DNA of 64,000 nucleotides from Xanthomonas sp. NCPPB 1128 (GTDB lineage Bacteria; Pseudomonadota; Gammaproteobacteria; Xanthomonadales; Xanthomonadaceae): NCBI RefSeq assembly GCF_001043115.1, contig NZ_LFME01000012.1, positions 1 to 64,000 of the forward strand, read 5' to 3'. Shown piece by piece: positions 55,441 to 64,000 of this stretch (position 1 is its first letter; each line of letters starts with the position of its first letter). The notes under the pieces were generated by a model. It saw only the letters and a program-made list of their open reading frames with translations, ran no database searches and was not told where the DNA came from. The position numbers and the translations under genes were made by a program.

Positions 55441-56865
55441 ATGCGCGTCCCATCCGCTGCAAATCGTCTGCTGCGCCTGCACCGCTGGCGCAATCTGCTG
55501 GTCGGCCTGCTGCTGCTCCTGGTCACCGCCAGCGCCCAGGCCGATGTCATCCTGCATGCCTTCAACTGGCCCTACGCCACCGTCGAAGCGCGTGCCGCGC
55601 AGATCGCCGCCGCCGGCTACCGCAAGGTGCTGGTGGCGCCGGCCTACCGCTCGCAGGGCGACGCCTGGTGGGCGCGTTACCAGCCGCAGGACATGCGCCT
55701 GATCGACAACCCGCTCGGCGACACCGACGCCTTCGCCAGCATGGTGCAGGCGCTGAAGGCGGTGGGCGTGGAAACCTATGCCGACGTGGTGCTCAACCAC
55801 ATGGCCAACGAAGCGGCCACACGCTCGGACCTGAACTACCCGGGCAGCGCGATACTCGGCCAGTACGCGGCCAATCCGCAGCGCTATGCGTCGCTGCGGC
55901 TGTTTGGCGACCTCTCGCAGAATTTCCTCAGCGCCAACGATTTCGGCCCGGCGCAGTGCATCACCAACTACAACGATCCCTACCAGGTACGCACCTACCG
56001 CATCTGCGGCGGCGGCAGCGATCCCGGCCTGCCGGATCTGGTCGGCAACGACTGGGTGGTGCAGCAGCAGCGCAACTACCTGCTGGCGCTGAAGGCGCTG
56101 GGCGTGACCGGCTTCCGCATCGACGCGGCCAAGCACATGACCTTCGATCATCTGAACAAGGTGCTCGATGCGCAGGTGCGCTCCGGCGTGCTGGTGTTCG
56201 GCGAAGTGATCACCGGCGGCGGCAGCGGCAATTCCGACTACGACCAGTTCCTGGCGCCGTATCTGCAGGCCACCCCGCACGCGGCCTACGACTTCCCGCT
56301 GTTCAATTCGGTGCGCAACGCCTTCGCCTACGGCGGCAGCATGGACCTGCTGGTGGATCCGGGCGCCTACGGCCAGGCGCTGCCGGGCGCGCGCGCGGTG
56401 ACCTTCGCCATCACCCATGACATCCCCAACAACGCCGGCTTCCGCTACGCGATCATGGACCCGGTCGACGAGACCCTGGCCTACGCCTATCTGCTCGGCC
56501 GCGACGGCGGCGTGCCGATGGTGTACTCGGACAACAACGAGAGCGGCGACAACCGCTGGGTCAACGCCTACCAGCGCGACGACCTCAAGCGCATGGTCGG
56601 CTTCCACAACGCGGCGCAGGGCCGCGACATGCAGGTGCTGGCGCACGGTGCCTGCTACCTGCTGTTCCGCCGCGGCGACCTGGGCATCGTCGGCATCAAC
56701 AAGTGCGGCACCACCGTCACCGCCGCGGTGCCGATGAACGGCAGCGTGCTGCGCTGGAACGTGGACTACACCGATGCGCTGGGCTCGGGCAGCGTGGTGC
56801 GTATTTCCAGCGGCAACTACACCTTCAGCCTGCCGCCGCGGCAGGCGCGGATGTGGAAGCGCTGA
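55441..56865 (+). CDS. secreted alpha-amylase (GH13)
   Basis: This 474-residue enzyme has a signal peptide (about residues 1-34, ending ASAQA). The four GH13 regions are visible: DVVLNH, GFRIDAAKH with the nucleophile Asp, FGEVIT with the acid-base Glu, and FAITHDIPNN with the transition-state Asp. The C-terminal beta domain (VRISSGNYTFSLPPRQARMWKR) is intact. It resembles the short Xanthomonas/Pseudomonas-type secreted amylases that break down starch outside the cell. GAGGAG precedes the ATG at 55441. It is probably exported by the Sec and type II systems. Confidence 0.93.
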   Translation: MRVPSAANRLLRLHRWRNLLVGLLLLLVTASAQADVILHAFNWPYATVEARAAQIAAAGYRKVLVAPAYRSQGDAWWARYQPQDMRLIDNPLGDTDAFASMVQALKAVGVETYADVVLNHMANEAATRSDLNYPGSAILGQYAANPQRYASLRLFGDLSQNFLSANDFGPAQCITNYNDPYQVRTYRICGGGSDPGLPDLVGNDWVVQQQRNYLLALKALGVTGFRIDAAKHMTFDHLNKVLDAQVRSGVLVFGEVITGGGSGNSDYDQFLAPYLQATPHAAYDFPLFNSVRNAFAYGGSMDLLVDPGAYGQALPGARAVTFAITHDIPNNAGFRYAIMDPVDETLAYAYLLGRDGGVPMVYSDNNESGDNRWVNAYQRDDLKRMVGFHNAAQGRDMQVLAHGACYLLFRRGDLGIVGINKCGTTVTAAVPMNGSVLRWNVDYTDALGSGSVVRISSGNYTFSLPPRQARMWKR

Positions 56866-56971
56866 GCCTGTATCCGGGCACGGCGCGCCCACCGGCGTGC
56901 CGTGCTCGGGCCACGTCACCGATTCAGGCGCGCCGGCAGCGGCCTGGCCACTGCGGCGCGGCCATCGGATA

Positions 56972-57002
56972 TTGCACATCCATCCGGATGAAGAGATATA
57001 CT
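56972..57002 (+). promoter_or_regulatory. candidate metF promoter
   Basis: TTGCAC (56972-56977) and TATACT (56997-57002) form a -35/-10 pair with a 19-base spacer; GATATA at 56995 would give 17. The palindrome CATCCGGATG between them may bind a regulator. This fits metF having its own promoter, apart from ahcY. Confidence 0.5.
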
Positions 57003-57029
57003 GACCGCACCGCCCGCCGCGCTGCGCCC

Positions 57030-57872
57030 ATGACCGCCATCAGCTTCGAGTTCTATCCGCCCAAGACCGACGAACAGCGCGCGCAGCTCGACCGCACCGC
57101 CGCGCGGCTGAAGGCCTACGCGCCAGAGTACGTGTCCTGCACCTTCGGTGCCGGCGGCTCGACCCTGAGCTACACCTCCGAGACCGTGCGCCACCTCAAG
57201 CAGCACCACCGCTTCGAGGCCGCCCCGCACCTGTCCTGCGTGGGCGGCAGCCGCGAGGAGATCCGCGAGCTGCTCAAGCTGTACCGCGCCATCGGCTGCC
57301 GCCGCCTGGTCGCGCTGCGCGCGGACCTGCCGTCCGGCATGGGCCACCCGGGCGACCTGCGCTACGCCGCCGACCTGATCGCCTTCATCCGCGCCGAGCA
57401 CGGCGACGCCTTCCACCTGGAAGTGGGCGCGTACCCGGAGACGCATCCGCAGGCCAACGACGCGCTCAGCGACCTGCGCCACTTCAAGGCCAAGGTCGAC
57501 GCCGGCGCCGATGCCGCCATCACCCAGTACTTCTACAACGCCGACGCCTACTTCCACTTCGTCGACGCGGTGCGCAAGCTCGGTGTGCAGATCCCGATCG
57601 TGCCCGGCATCATGCCGATCTCCAACTTCAGCCAGCTGCGGCGTTTCTCCGAGCAGTGCGGCGCGGAAATCCCGCGCTGGATCGGCAAGCGCATGCAGGC
57701 CTACGGCGACGATGCAGAGGCCATCCGCGACTTCGGTGCCGACGTGGTCGCCACGCTGTGCCAGCGCCTGATCGACGGCGGCGCGCCCGGGCTGCACTTC
57801 TACACGCTCAACCTGGCCAAGCCGACCACCAGCGTGCTGGCACGCCTGCGCGGCGCCATCGACGCCGGCTGA
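57030..57872 (+). CDS. metF: 5,10-methylenetetrahydrofolate reductase
   Basis: This 280-residue flavoenzyme makes 5-methyl-THF for methionine synthesis. It begins ISFEFYPPKTDEQ with the catalytic Glu of the family. CTFGAGGSTLSYT, GCRRLVALRADLPSG and FKAKVDAGADAAITQYFYNADAY follow, and the barrel ends with LHFYTLNLAKPT. Length matches bacterial MetF. It closes the methyl cycle with metK and ahcY in this window but stands alone, with its own promoter-like sequence. Confidence 0.95.
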   Translation: MTAISFEFYPPKTDEQRAQLDRTAARLKAYAPEYVSCTFGAGGSTLSYTSETVRHLKQHHRFEAAPHLSCVGGSREEIRELLKLYRAIGCRRLVALRADLPSGMGHPGDLRYAADLIAFIRAEHGDAFHLEVGAYPETHPQANDALSDLRHFKAKVDAGADAAITQYFYNADAYFHFVDAVRKLGVQIPIVPGIMPISNFSQLRRFSEQCGAEIPRWIGKRMQAYGDDAEAIRDFGADVVATLCQRLIDGGAPGLHFYTLNLAKPTTSVLARLRGAIDAG

Positions 57873-57899
57873 GCTTCGCGGCCGCGGTCGCGGCCGCTC

Positions 57900-57978
57900 G
57901 GGATTCGGGATTCGGGATTCGCCAAAGCGGCGCCGCGTGCCGCTGTTGCCAATCCCGAATCCCCAATCACCAATCCCC
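57900..57978. repeat. inverted pair of GGGATTCG-type repeats
   Basis: A forward array GGATTCGGGATTCGGGATTC (57901-57920) faces a reverse array of AATCCCGAATCCCCAATC type (57950-57978). The arms can pair into a hairpin, between metF and the DUF4124 gene. Confidence 0.65.
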
Positions 57979-58031
57979 GCGTCACCACCCATTCGCTCCG
58001 CGGTCACGCCGGCTGCGGCTACCCTGCGCCG

Positions 58032-58637
58032 ATGCGCGCCCTTCCGCCGATCCTGCTGCTCCTGTGCCTGTGCATGTTCGCCCTGCCCGCCGCGGCGCAG
58101 CGGGTGAACCGCTGCAGCGGCCCCGACGGCACCACCGTGTTCAGCGATCGCCGCTGCGAGGACATCGGCGCGATCGATCGGCTGCCGCCACCGGCCGTGC
58201 CAGGCAATGTGAGCGGCCGAGCCGCCGACCTGGCACCACCGCAATGCGTGCGCCGGCTCAGCGTGCTGGCGCAGCAGATCCGCACCGCGGTCGAGACGCG
58301 TGACGTCACCCGGCTGTCTGCGCTGTACTGGTGGAACGGCGTCTCCGACGCCGGCGCGCAGCGCGTGCTCGACCGGCTGGAGGCGATCGTGCGCCGTCCG
58401 CTGGTGGCGATCGTGCCGGTGTTGCCCGACGACACTGCACAGGCCGCCGACACTGCGCCCGCCGCGACTGCGGCAGCATCGATGCCGGGCACGCCAGACA
58501 GCGACGGCACCGACGGTCCACCACGCCGGCACGCCACCGGCCTGCGCCTCCAGCAGACCCTGAGCGGCAGCATCACCCCGGCGTCCACCGTGCTGGGACT
58601 GCGCCGGCAGTACGACTGTTTCTGGATCAGCTTTTGA
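58032..58637 (+). CDS. exported DUF4124-like protein
   Basis: This 201-residue protein has a signal peptide (residues 1-22, ending LPAAAAQ). A short DUF4124-like motif, NRCSGPDGTTVFSDRRCED (about 26-44), with two cysteines follows. The rest is low-complexity Ala/Pro/Thr-rich with a last Cys in YDCFWISF. DUF4124 proteins are envelope-associated and of unknown role. It may be co-transcribed with metF but repeats fill the 159-base gap. GC and codon use look native. Confidence 0.7.
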   Translation: MRALPPILLLLCLCMFALPAAAQRVNRCSGPDGTTVFSDRRCEDIGAIDRLPPPAVPGNVSGRAADLAPPQCVRRLSVLAQQIRTAVETRDVTRLSALYWWNGVSDAGAQRVLDRLEAIVRRPLVAIVPVLPDDTAQAADTAPAATAAASMPGTPDSDGTDGPPRRHATGLRLQQTLSGSITPASTVLGLRRQYDCFWISF

Positions 58638-58642
58638 AAGGC

Positions 58643-58672
58643 CGGGATTGGGGAATGGGGATTGGGGAATCG
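58643..58672. repeat. GGGATTGGGGAAT-type intergenic repeat
   Basis: CGGGATTGGGGAATGGGGAT and its continuation TGGGGAATCG follow the DUF4124 gene directly; same family as 9780, 16467 and 57900. Confidence 0.6.
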
Positions 58673-58707
58673 CAACAGCGGCTTCCCTGTACGCCCCCCA
58701 CCCTCGC

Positions 58708-58824
58708 GTAGGAGCGGCTTCAGCCGCGACCTGTCGGCGATCCGTGGTCGCGGCTGAAGCCGCTCCCACAGGTGCAGCGCCAGCCTCGTCGGAGGATCAC
58801 TGTGGGAGGGACTTCAGTCCCGAC
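58708..58824. repeat. cluster of three REP-like palindromes of two types
   Basis: Copies at 58708-58730 (forward GTAGGAGCGGCTTCAGCCGC type) and 58747-58769 (reverse, ending CCCAC) form a facing pair. A third, 58802-58824, is a different type with GTGGGAGGGACTTCAGTCCC. Together with the GGGATT repeat they fill the gap 58638-58910, which holds no gene. Confidence 0.8.
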
Positions 58825-58910
58825 GCATTGCGCCATCGAAAAGCACACCGCTTCGCGCGTCGCGGCTGCATGACAGTTGACTCCTACGGACGCGGTTGCT
58901 GCCGCCCCAC

Positions 58911-59873
58911 TCACGCCAGATCGACCGCCGCCGGCCATAGTCCGCGGATCGCGGCGACGCCCTGGCCGCCGTGGCGGCGCGCCTCGGCCACTTGCGTCGG
59001 CGCCAGGCCGCCGATCGGGTAGATCGGCAGGGCGACCTGCTCGCGCAGCCGCTCGAACGCCTCCCACCCCAACGGCGTGGCGCCGGGGTGGCTGGCGGTG
59101 GCCGCCAGCGGCCCGACCACCGCGAAATCGCAGCCGATGCGCTGCGCCGCCTGCAATTCTTCGAGGCTGTGGCAGGACGCCGCCACGGCCTGCCCGTCCG
59201 GCAACGGGCGCGCCTGCCACTGCGGCAACTGCTCCGCGCCCAGGTGCACGCCCACGCCCAGTGCCTGCGCCAACGCCACGTCGCGGTTGAACAGCACCTG
59301 CGCGCCACGCGTCGCGCACAGCGCAGCGGCGGCCCGCGCCAGCGGCGCCCACTGCTCGGCCGGCAGGCTGCGCGCGCGCAACTGCACGCGGCGCACGCCG
59401 GCATCCAGCGCGCGCTCCAGCGCCGCCAGCCAGGGACCCGGCTCGACCGGCTCCGGCGTCACCAGGTAGCACGCGGGCTGACGCAGCATCGCCACCACTG
59501 GCTGGTCGGCCGGCGGCATCGCGTAGCGGCACAGCTTGTCGGCACTCACCCAGGTCAGCGCCTGGCCCTCGCGGCCACGCGGCGTGCCCTTCCACGCCGA
59601 CACCTGGCGCACTTCCAGGCGCAGGCGCTTGTCCGGATAGCGCTGCGGCACTTCCATCAGCCACTCGCCGACGACCGCCTCGATGCCCAGTTCCTCCTGC
59701 AGTTCGCGCACCAGCGCTTGCTCCGAGGTCTCGCCGGGTTCGCGCTTGCCGCCGGGGAATTCCCACAGGCCGGCCAGGTCGCGGCCCTCGGTGCGGCGGG
59801 TCAGCAGAATACGGCCGCGCGCATCGGTGATGACGCCGGCGACGACATGGATGGATCTGAGCGGTTCGGACAT
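58911..59873 (-). CDS. mutT: Nudix hydrolase - thiamine phosphate synthase-like fusion (MutT-ThiE)
   Basis: The 320-residue protein has an N-terminal MutT domain with a full Nudix box, GGKREPGETSEQ continuing to RELQEELG (about 40-62). That domain cleanses 8-oxo-dGTP from the nucleotide pool. The C-terminal ThiE-like barrel (about 135-320) has QLRARSLPAEQW, LFNRDVALAQALGVGVHLGA, DFAVVGPLAATASHPGATPLGW and YPIGGL, but its phosphate-site details differ from true ThiE. This MutT-ThiE-like fusion is common in gammaproteobacteria and is thought not to make thiamine. Gene order near secA matches the secA-mutT neighbourhood of other gammaproteobacteria. Confidence 0.9.
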   Translation of the reverse strand: MSEPLRSIHVVAGVITDARGRILLTRRTEGRDLAGLWEFPGGKREPGETSEQALVRELQEELGIEAVVGEWLMEVPQRYPDKRLRLEVRQVSAWKGTPRGREGQALTWVSADKLCRYAMPPADQPVVAMLRQPACYLVTPEPVEPGPWLAALERALDAGVRRVQLRARSLPAEQWAPLARAAAALCATRGAQVLFNRDVALAQALGVGVHLGAEQLPQWQARPLPDGQAVAASCHSLEELQAAQRIGCDFAVVGPLAATASHPGATPLGWEAFERLREQVALPIYPIGGLAPTQVAEARRHGGQGVAAIRGLWPAAVDLA

Positions 59874-60175
59874 GGCGCAAGCTTGCCGTTTCCGGCAGCG
59901 CCAGCGCAATCAACCGGGTTCACATCGGCGACGATCCGCATCCCTCGGCGGGGCGATCGGCGTCCGCACACGCCGCCAGACCGCGCAACAACCGGCTCGG
60001 ACAGCGCGTCGAGCGGGCAAAGGCTCCTCGCCAAGCCCCGGCATGCGACGCACGAGCCGCTGCCGCGACCATGGCCACATCCGGAGGCGTGATGGGTAAC
60101 GTCAGCCGCGGGTGGCGACGTCGTGCGCATTGCGCGCGTCACGTCACCTCCGCGACATGCGCAACTGCCAACGGC
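59874..60175. other. gene-free gap of about 300 bases
   Basis: Between the Nudix-ThiE gene and the VOC gene, both on the reverse strand, I see no coding sequence, repeat of the known families or clear terminator. Confidence 0.5.
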
Positions 60176-60550
60176 TCACGCCGCCAAGCCGTGGCCAATC
60201 CGCCACAGCACGCCACCGGGGTCGTGCAGGGTGAAATCGCGCATGCCCCAGGGCCGGTCCTCCGGCGCGCCCAGGCGCGCGCCGTAGCGGCCGGCCAGGT
60301 CGGCCGCGTGCAGCCGCCGCCACCAGGCGTCGGCGTCCTCCACCCACAGGTGCAGCACGAGGTTCTGCGCCAGGCCCGCGTGGTAGAAATCCTGCAGCAG
60401 GAACGCGCAGCGGTCGCCGTGGCGGAAGCAGATCAGGCCGTCGCCGAGCGGCTCGGGCACGAAGCCTACGTCCGCATAGAACCGCGCCGACAGCGCGAGA
60501 TCCTGCGCCGGCACGAACACCTTGAGTTCCAGACTGGGCGCAGGCTCCAC
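60176..60550 (-). CDS. VOC (glyoxalase/bleomycin-resistance) family protein
   Basis: This 124-residue protein has the paired beta-alpha-beta-beta-beta modules of the VOC superfamily: KVFVPAQDLALSARFYADVGF near the start, HLWVEDADAWWRRLHA in the middle, and GMRDFTLHDPGGVLWRIGHG at the end. Metal ligands usual for glyoxalase I are not all clear, so it may instead bind a small hydrophobic molecule. The start is a GTG at 60550. It lies between secA and the Nudix gene, an insertion in an otherwise conserved neighbourhood. Confidence 0.83.
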   Translation of the reverse strand: MEPAPSLELKVFVPAQDLALSARFYADVGFVPEPLGDGLICFRHGDRCAFLLQDFYHAGLAQNLVLHLWVEDADAWWRRLHAADLAGRYGARLGAPEDRPWGMRDFTLHDPGGVLWRIGHGLAA

Positions 60551-60644
60551 GGCAGGACTAACGAGGCAGTGGCGACATCGGCCACCCTACGCGCCGCCCA
60601 CCCGGTACGCCAGGTCGGCAAGCGCATCGCCCCAAGCCACTCCC

Positions 60645-60675
60645 AAAAAACGGAACGCCCCGCACACGGCGGGGC
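60645..60675 (-). terminator. Rho-independent terminator downstream of secA
   Basis: On the reverse strand GCCCCGC pairs with GCGGGGC (60657-60663 with 60669-60675), followed by GTTCCGTTTTTT. It lies 171 bases beyond the secA stop. Confidence 0.7.
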
Positions 60676-60846
60676 TGTTCGCAAAAGCGTGACCGATCCG
60701 CGCACCTGCGTCCGTCGCCGGCCTTCAGCGAAGGGACTGCACCGACGGACGCGGGGATGTGGTGGCCGGCGCACCGACACCCACAGCGTGCGACGCCGAC
60801 TGCGGAGACGCCGCGCGATTGCGCAGCGCTCCGCGCAACGCCAGGC

Positions 60847-63588
60847 TCAGCTCAACTGGCCGTGGCAGTGCTTGTACTTCTTGCCGCTGCCGCAGGGGCA
60901 CGGATCGTTGCGGCCGACCTTCGGCGCTTCGCGGGTCACCTGTGCCACGGTCGGCGCTCCAAGCTCGCCGCGCTGCACCTGCTCGGCTTCCTCGTCGGCA
61001 CCGTAGCCGCCGGCGTCCTGGTGCTGGAACTGCGCCTGACGCAGCTGCGCCTCCATCTGCTGGCGCTCCTGCGCCTCCAGCGCCGCCACTTCCTCCTCGC
61101 TGCGGATGCGCACCCGCGCCAGCAGGGTCACCACTTCGCGCTTGGCGTGCTCCAGCATCTCCGAGAACAGCTCGAAGGCTTCCTTCTTGTATTCCTGCTT
61201 GGGCTGCTTCTGCGCATAGCCGCGCAGGTGGATGCCCTGGCGCAGGTAGTCCATGCGCGCCAGGTGCTCCTTCCAGCTCTGGTCGAGCACGGTGAGCATC
61301 ACGTGCTTCTCCAGCGCACGCATGGTCTCGCCGCCGATCGCCGATTCCTTCTCGCGGAAATGGCGGTCCACTTCCTCGCGCACCTTTTCGACGATGCCGT
61401 CCGCGTCCAGTTCCTCGTGGCGCTTGACCAGGTCGCCGATCGACAGCGACAGGCCCAGTTCGCTGGCCAGCGTGGCTTCCAGGCCCGGCAGGTCCCACTG
61501 GTCGTCCACCGAGTTCGGCGGCACGAAGCGCGACACGATGTCGTAGATCACGTCGTCGCGGATGCCGTCGACGTTCTCCTTGACCGACTCGGCGTCCAGC
61601 AGTTCGTCGCGCTGGGCGTAGATCACCTTGCGCTGGTCGTTGTTGACGTCGTCGAAGTCGAGCAGGTTCTTGCGGATGTCGAAGTTGTGCGCCTCGACCT
61701 TGCGCTGCGCCTTCTCGATCTGCCGGCTGACCAGCTTGTCCTCGATGACGTCGTCTTCCTTCATGCCCATCATGCGCATCGCCTTCTGCACCCAGTCGGA
61801 GGCGAAGATGCGCATCAGGTTGTCTTCCAGCGACAGGTAGAACCGCGAGGAACCCGGGTCGCCCTGGCGGCCGGAACGGCCACGCAGCTGGTTGTCGATA
61901 CGCCGCGACTCGTGGCGCTCGGTGCCGATGATGTGCAGGCCGCCGGCGGCCTTGACCGCGTCGTGGCGCTCCTGCCAGGCCGCCTTCAGGCGCGCGCGCG
62001 TGGCCTCGTCCGGCTCCTCGCCCAGCGCATGCAGTTCCGCTTCCAGCGAGCCGCCGAGCACGATGTCGGTACCGCGGCCGGCCATGTTGGTGGCGATGGT
62101 CACCGCGCCCGGCTGGCCGGCGTTGGCGACGATCTGCGCTTCGCGCTCGTGCTGCTTGGCGTTGAGCACTTCGTGCTTCACGCCCGCCTTGCGCAGGTGC
62201 TCGGACAGCATCTCCGAGGTCTCGATCGAGGTGGTGCCGACCAGCACCGGCTGGCCGCGCTTGGCGCAGTCCTCGATGTCGGCCAGCACTGCGTTGAACT
62301 TGCCCTGGCGGTTGAGGAACACCTGGTCCGGCCAGTCCTTGCGGATGGTCGGGCGGTTGGTCGGGATCACCACCACTTCCAGGCCGTAGATGCTCTGGAA
62401 TTCGTAGGCTTCGGTATCGGCCGTGCCGGTCATGCCGGACAGCTTCTTGTACATGCGGAACAGGTTCTGGAAGGTGATGCTGGCCAGCGTCTGGTTCTCG
62501 CGCTGCACCGGCACGCCTTCCTTCGCTTCCACCGCCTGGTGCAGGCCGTCGGACCAGCGGCGGCCCGGCAGGGTGCGGCCGGTGAACTCGTCGACGATCA
62601 CCACCTCGCCGTCGCGCACGATGTAGTCGACGTCGCGCTGGTAGATCGCGTGCGCACGCAGCGCCGCGTTGAGGTGGTGGACCACGCTCAGGTTCTGCGC
62701 GCCGTACAGGCGGTCTTCCTCGTCGGTCAGGATGCCGGCGGCGCGCAGCAGCTCTTCGGCGTGCTCCATGCCCGCTTCGGACAGGTGCACCTGCTTGCCC
62801 TTCTCGTCGACCCAGAAGTCGCCCTCGCCCTCTTCGGACTCCTGCTTGACCAGCTGCGGCACGATGCGATTGACGCGGATGTACAGCTCCGGCGATTCGT
62901 CGGCCGGGCCGGAGATGATCAGCGGAGTGCGCGCTTCGTCGATCAGGATCGAGTCGACTTCGTCGACGATGGCGTAGTTGAGCCCGCGCTGGAAGCGGTC
63001 GGCCTTGGACAGCGCCATGTTGTCGCGCAGGTAGTCGAAGCCGAATTCGTTGTTGGTGCCGTAGGTGATGTCGGCGGCGTAGGCGGCATGCTTGTCGCTG
63101 TGCGGCATGCCCGGGTACACCACGCCCACGCTCAGGCCCAGCCAGTTGTACAGCTTGCCCATCTGCGCGGCGTCGCGGCGCGCCAGGTAGTCGTTGACGG
63201 TGACCACGTGCACGCCCTTGTCTTCCAGCGCGTTGAGGTACACCGGCAGCGTCGCGACCAGGGTCTTGCCCTCGCCGGTGCGCATTTCCGCGATCTTGCC
63301 CAGGTGCAGGACCATGCCGCCGATCAACTGCACGTCGTAGTGGCGCATGCCCAGCACGCGGCGGCTGGCCTCGCGGCACACCGCGAACGCTTCCGGCAGC
63401 ACCTTGTCCAGGGTCTCGCCGCCGGCGATGCGCCCGCGCAGTTCCGGGGTCTTGGCCTGCAGCTGCGCGTCGGAGAGCTGCTCCATCTCCGGCTCCAGCG
63501 CATTGATCTTGGCGACGATACGGTGGAGCTGGCGCAGTTGGCGCTCGTTGCGGCTACCGAAAACGCGAGTAAGCAGACTGTTGATCAT
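60847..63588 (-). CDS. secA: preprotein translocase ATPase SecA
   Basis: This 913-residue Sec motor has the Walker A region [10 protein letters not shown] (about 100-109), the DEAD-type [13 protein letters not shown] (about 208-220), [13 protein letters not shown] and [12 protein letters not shown] in the second ATPase half, [14 protein letters not shown], and the C-terminal zinc site [13 protein letters not shown] for SecB and lipids. Length is as usual. The start at 63588 ([16 protein letters not shown]) is the conserved one. No secM-like gene precedes it; a possible leader hairpin does. An M23 peptidase gene lies upstream and a mutT-type gene downstream. Confidence 0.97.
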   Translation of the reverse strand: MINSLLTRVFGSRNERQLRQLHRIVAKINALEPEMEQLSDAQLQAKTPELRGRIAGGETLDKVLPEAFAVCREASRRVLGMRHYDVQLIGGMVLHLGKIAEMRTGEGKTLVATLPVYLNALEDKGVHVVTVNDYLARRDAAQMGKLYNWLGLSVGVVYPGMPHSDKHAAYAADITYGTNNEFGFDYLRDNMALSKADRFQRGLNYAIVDEVDSILIDEARTPLIISGPADESPELYIRVNRIVPQLVKQESEEGEGDFWVDEKGKQVHLSEAGMEHAEELLRAAGILTDEEDRLYGAQNLSVVHHLNAALRAHAIYQRDVDYIVRDGEVVIVDEFTGRTLPGRRWSDGLHQAVEAKEGVPVQRENQTLASITFQNLFRMYKKLSGMTGTADTEAYEFQSIYGLEVVVIPTNRPTIRKDWPDQVFLNRQGKFNAVLADIEDCAKRGQPVLVGTTSIETSEMLSEHLRKAGVKHEVLNAKQHEREAQIVANAGQPGAVTIATNMAGRGTDIVLGGSLEAELHALGEEPDEATRARLKAAWQERHDAVKAAGGLHIIGTERHESRRIDNQLRGRSGRQGDPGSSRFYLSLEDNLMRIFASDWVQKAMRMMGMKEDDVIEDKLVSRQIEKAQRKVEAHNFDIRKNLLDFDDVNNDQRKVIYAQRDELLDAESVKENVDGIRDDVIYDIVSRFVPPNSVDDQWDLPGLEATLASELGLSLSIGDLVKRHEELDADGIVEKVREEVDRHFREKESAIGGETMRALEKHVMLTVLDQSWKEHLARMDYLRQGIHLRGYAQKQPKQEYKKEAFELFSEMLEHAKREVVTLLARVRIRSEEEVAALEAQERQQMEAQLRQAQFQHQDAGGYGADEEAEQVQRGELGAPTVAQVTREAPKVGRNDPCPCGSGKKYKHCHGQLS

Positions 63589-63620
63589 TGAAGGAACCGG
63601 TTGGAAAGGAACGCCTCGAC

Positions 63621-63648
63621 GGTCCGATCCCCAGGGAATCGACGGACC
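63621..63648 (-). other. leader hairpin before secA
   Basis: On the reverse strand, GGTCC with a GAT and CCC arm faces GGG, ATC and GGACC, giving an interrupted hairpin 33 bases before the secA start. It sits in the 5' leader if transcription starts after the terminator at 63650. Confidence 0.45.
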
Positions 63649-63649
63649 G

Positions 63650-63677
63650 CAAACGAAACAGGGCGCAAGGCGCCCTG
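63650..63677 (-). terminator. Rho-independent terminator of the M23 peptidase gene
   Basis: CAGGGCGC (63659-63666 in plus numbering) pairs with GCGCCCTG (63670-63677) over a 3-base loop; on the reverse strand TTTCGTTT follows. It separates the peptidase gene from secA. Confidence 0.75.
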
Positions 63678-63750
63678 TCGATGGCAAAGCACATTGTAGC
63701 TTGGGGCGGGGCCTGGCGATTCAAGCGCCGGCACACCGCCCCTGCCGGGC

Positions 63751-64000
63751 TCAGCCGCGGCCGCGGCGGCCCACCGGAATGGCGCCATCGCCGAGGAACT
63801 TGGCCGGGTTCACCACCACCCCGTCCTTCCACACCTCGAAATGCACGTGGGCGCCGGTGGAACGCCCGGTGGAGCCGGCCTTGGCCACTTCCTGGCCGAC
63901 CCGCACCAGGTCGCCGACCTTCACCGACAGCCGCGAATTGTGCGCGTAGCGGGTGACATAGCCATTGCCGTGGTCGACCTCGACCACGTTGCCGTAGCCG
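63751..64000 (-). CDS. M23-family peptidase, C-terminal part only
   Basis: The reverse strand at the window edge encodes the end of a LytM/M23 zinc endopeptidase. The visible 82 residues contain YGNVVEVDHGNGYVTRYAHN and the signature GSTGRSTGAHVHFEVWKDG with the His ligand of HVHFEV. The N-terminal part, including the first His/Asp ligands and any export signal, lies beyond the window. The family cuts peptidoglycan cross-links or activates amidases. Its place before secA is that of many Xanthomonadaceae. Confidence 0.88.
   Translation of the reverse strand, partial: GYGNVVEVDHGNGYVTRYAHNSRLSVKVGDLVRVGQEVAKAGSTGRSTGAHVHFEVWKDGVVVNPAKFLGDGAIPVGRRGRG

Overview
This is a very GC-rich (roughly two-thirds G+C or more), gene-dense window with the gene content and order of Xanthomonadaceae, most likely the genus Xanthomonas. 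Indicators are the many intergenic GTAGGAGCGGCTTCAGCCGC palindromes and GGGATTGGGGATTCG-type repeats, large TonB-dependent receptors, a PEP carboxylase, an SAH riboswitch before ahcY, and the peptidase-secA-mutT order. No rRNA, tRNA, CRISPR array or intact insertion sequence was seen.

Layout. 1-2736: envelope proteins (TPM-domain protein, LemA, TerC family, DgkA). 2927-9740: a GDSL hydrolase, a two-component system, and tesA divergent from a YbbA/YbbP-type ABC transporter. 9908-15195: a serine protease, then a haem-uptake operon (hemP, TonB receptor, a small protein, a DUF6607-type protein) behind a near-perfect Fur box and closed by a good terminator. 15388-25374: aldo/keto reductase, nucleoside permease and ribokinase, dusB, a methyltransferase, a YdjM-like membrane protein, and a metallophosphatase coupled to a two-domain acyltransferase resembling the ornithine-lipid synthase OlsF. 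25582-43544: metK, a locus that looks built for inositol phosphates (histidine acid phosphatase, PI-PLC, TonB receptor), a TetR-DUF4105-lipase operon whose genes overlap, ppc, an S9 peptidase, and riboswitch-controlled ahcY. 43545-57029: an accessory-looking stretch between ahcY and metF. 57030-64000: metF, a DUF4124 protein, a Nudix-ThiE fusion, a VOC protein, secA and the end of an M23 peptidase.

The most striking find lies at 45821-49074. A 26-codon gene with an excellent ribosome-binding site encodes a peptide ending in YIYTY. It is followed by a cytochrome P450 and two different sulfotransferases whose reading frames overlap; a methyltransferase is divergent. The plant peptide hormone phytosulfokine is Tyr(SO3)-Ile-Tyr(SO3)-Thr-Gln, so the peptide tail matches four of its five residues and the locus supplies two candidate sulfotransferases. 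I propose a ribosomally made, tyrosine-sulfated phytosulfokine mimic. It would be conceptually parallel to the sulfated RaxX peptide of Xanthomonas oryzae. The P450 also recalls the Myxococcus cittilin pathway, which cross-links a YIYY core, so the product may be both cross-linked and sulfated.

metK, ahcY and metF, all present here, cover three steps of the activated-methyl cycle that feeds the methyltransferases. The haem and inositol-phosphate loci each combine an outer-membrane receptor with accessory or secreted proteins, which suits a plant-associated scavenger.
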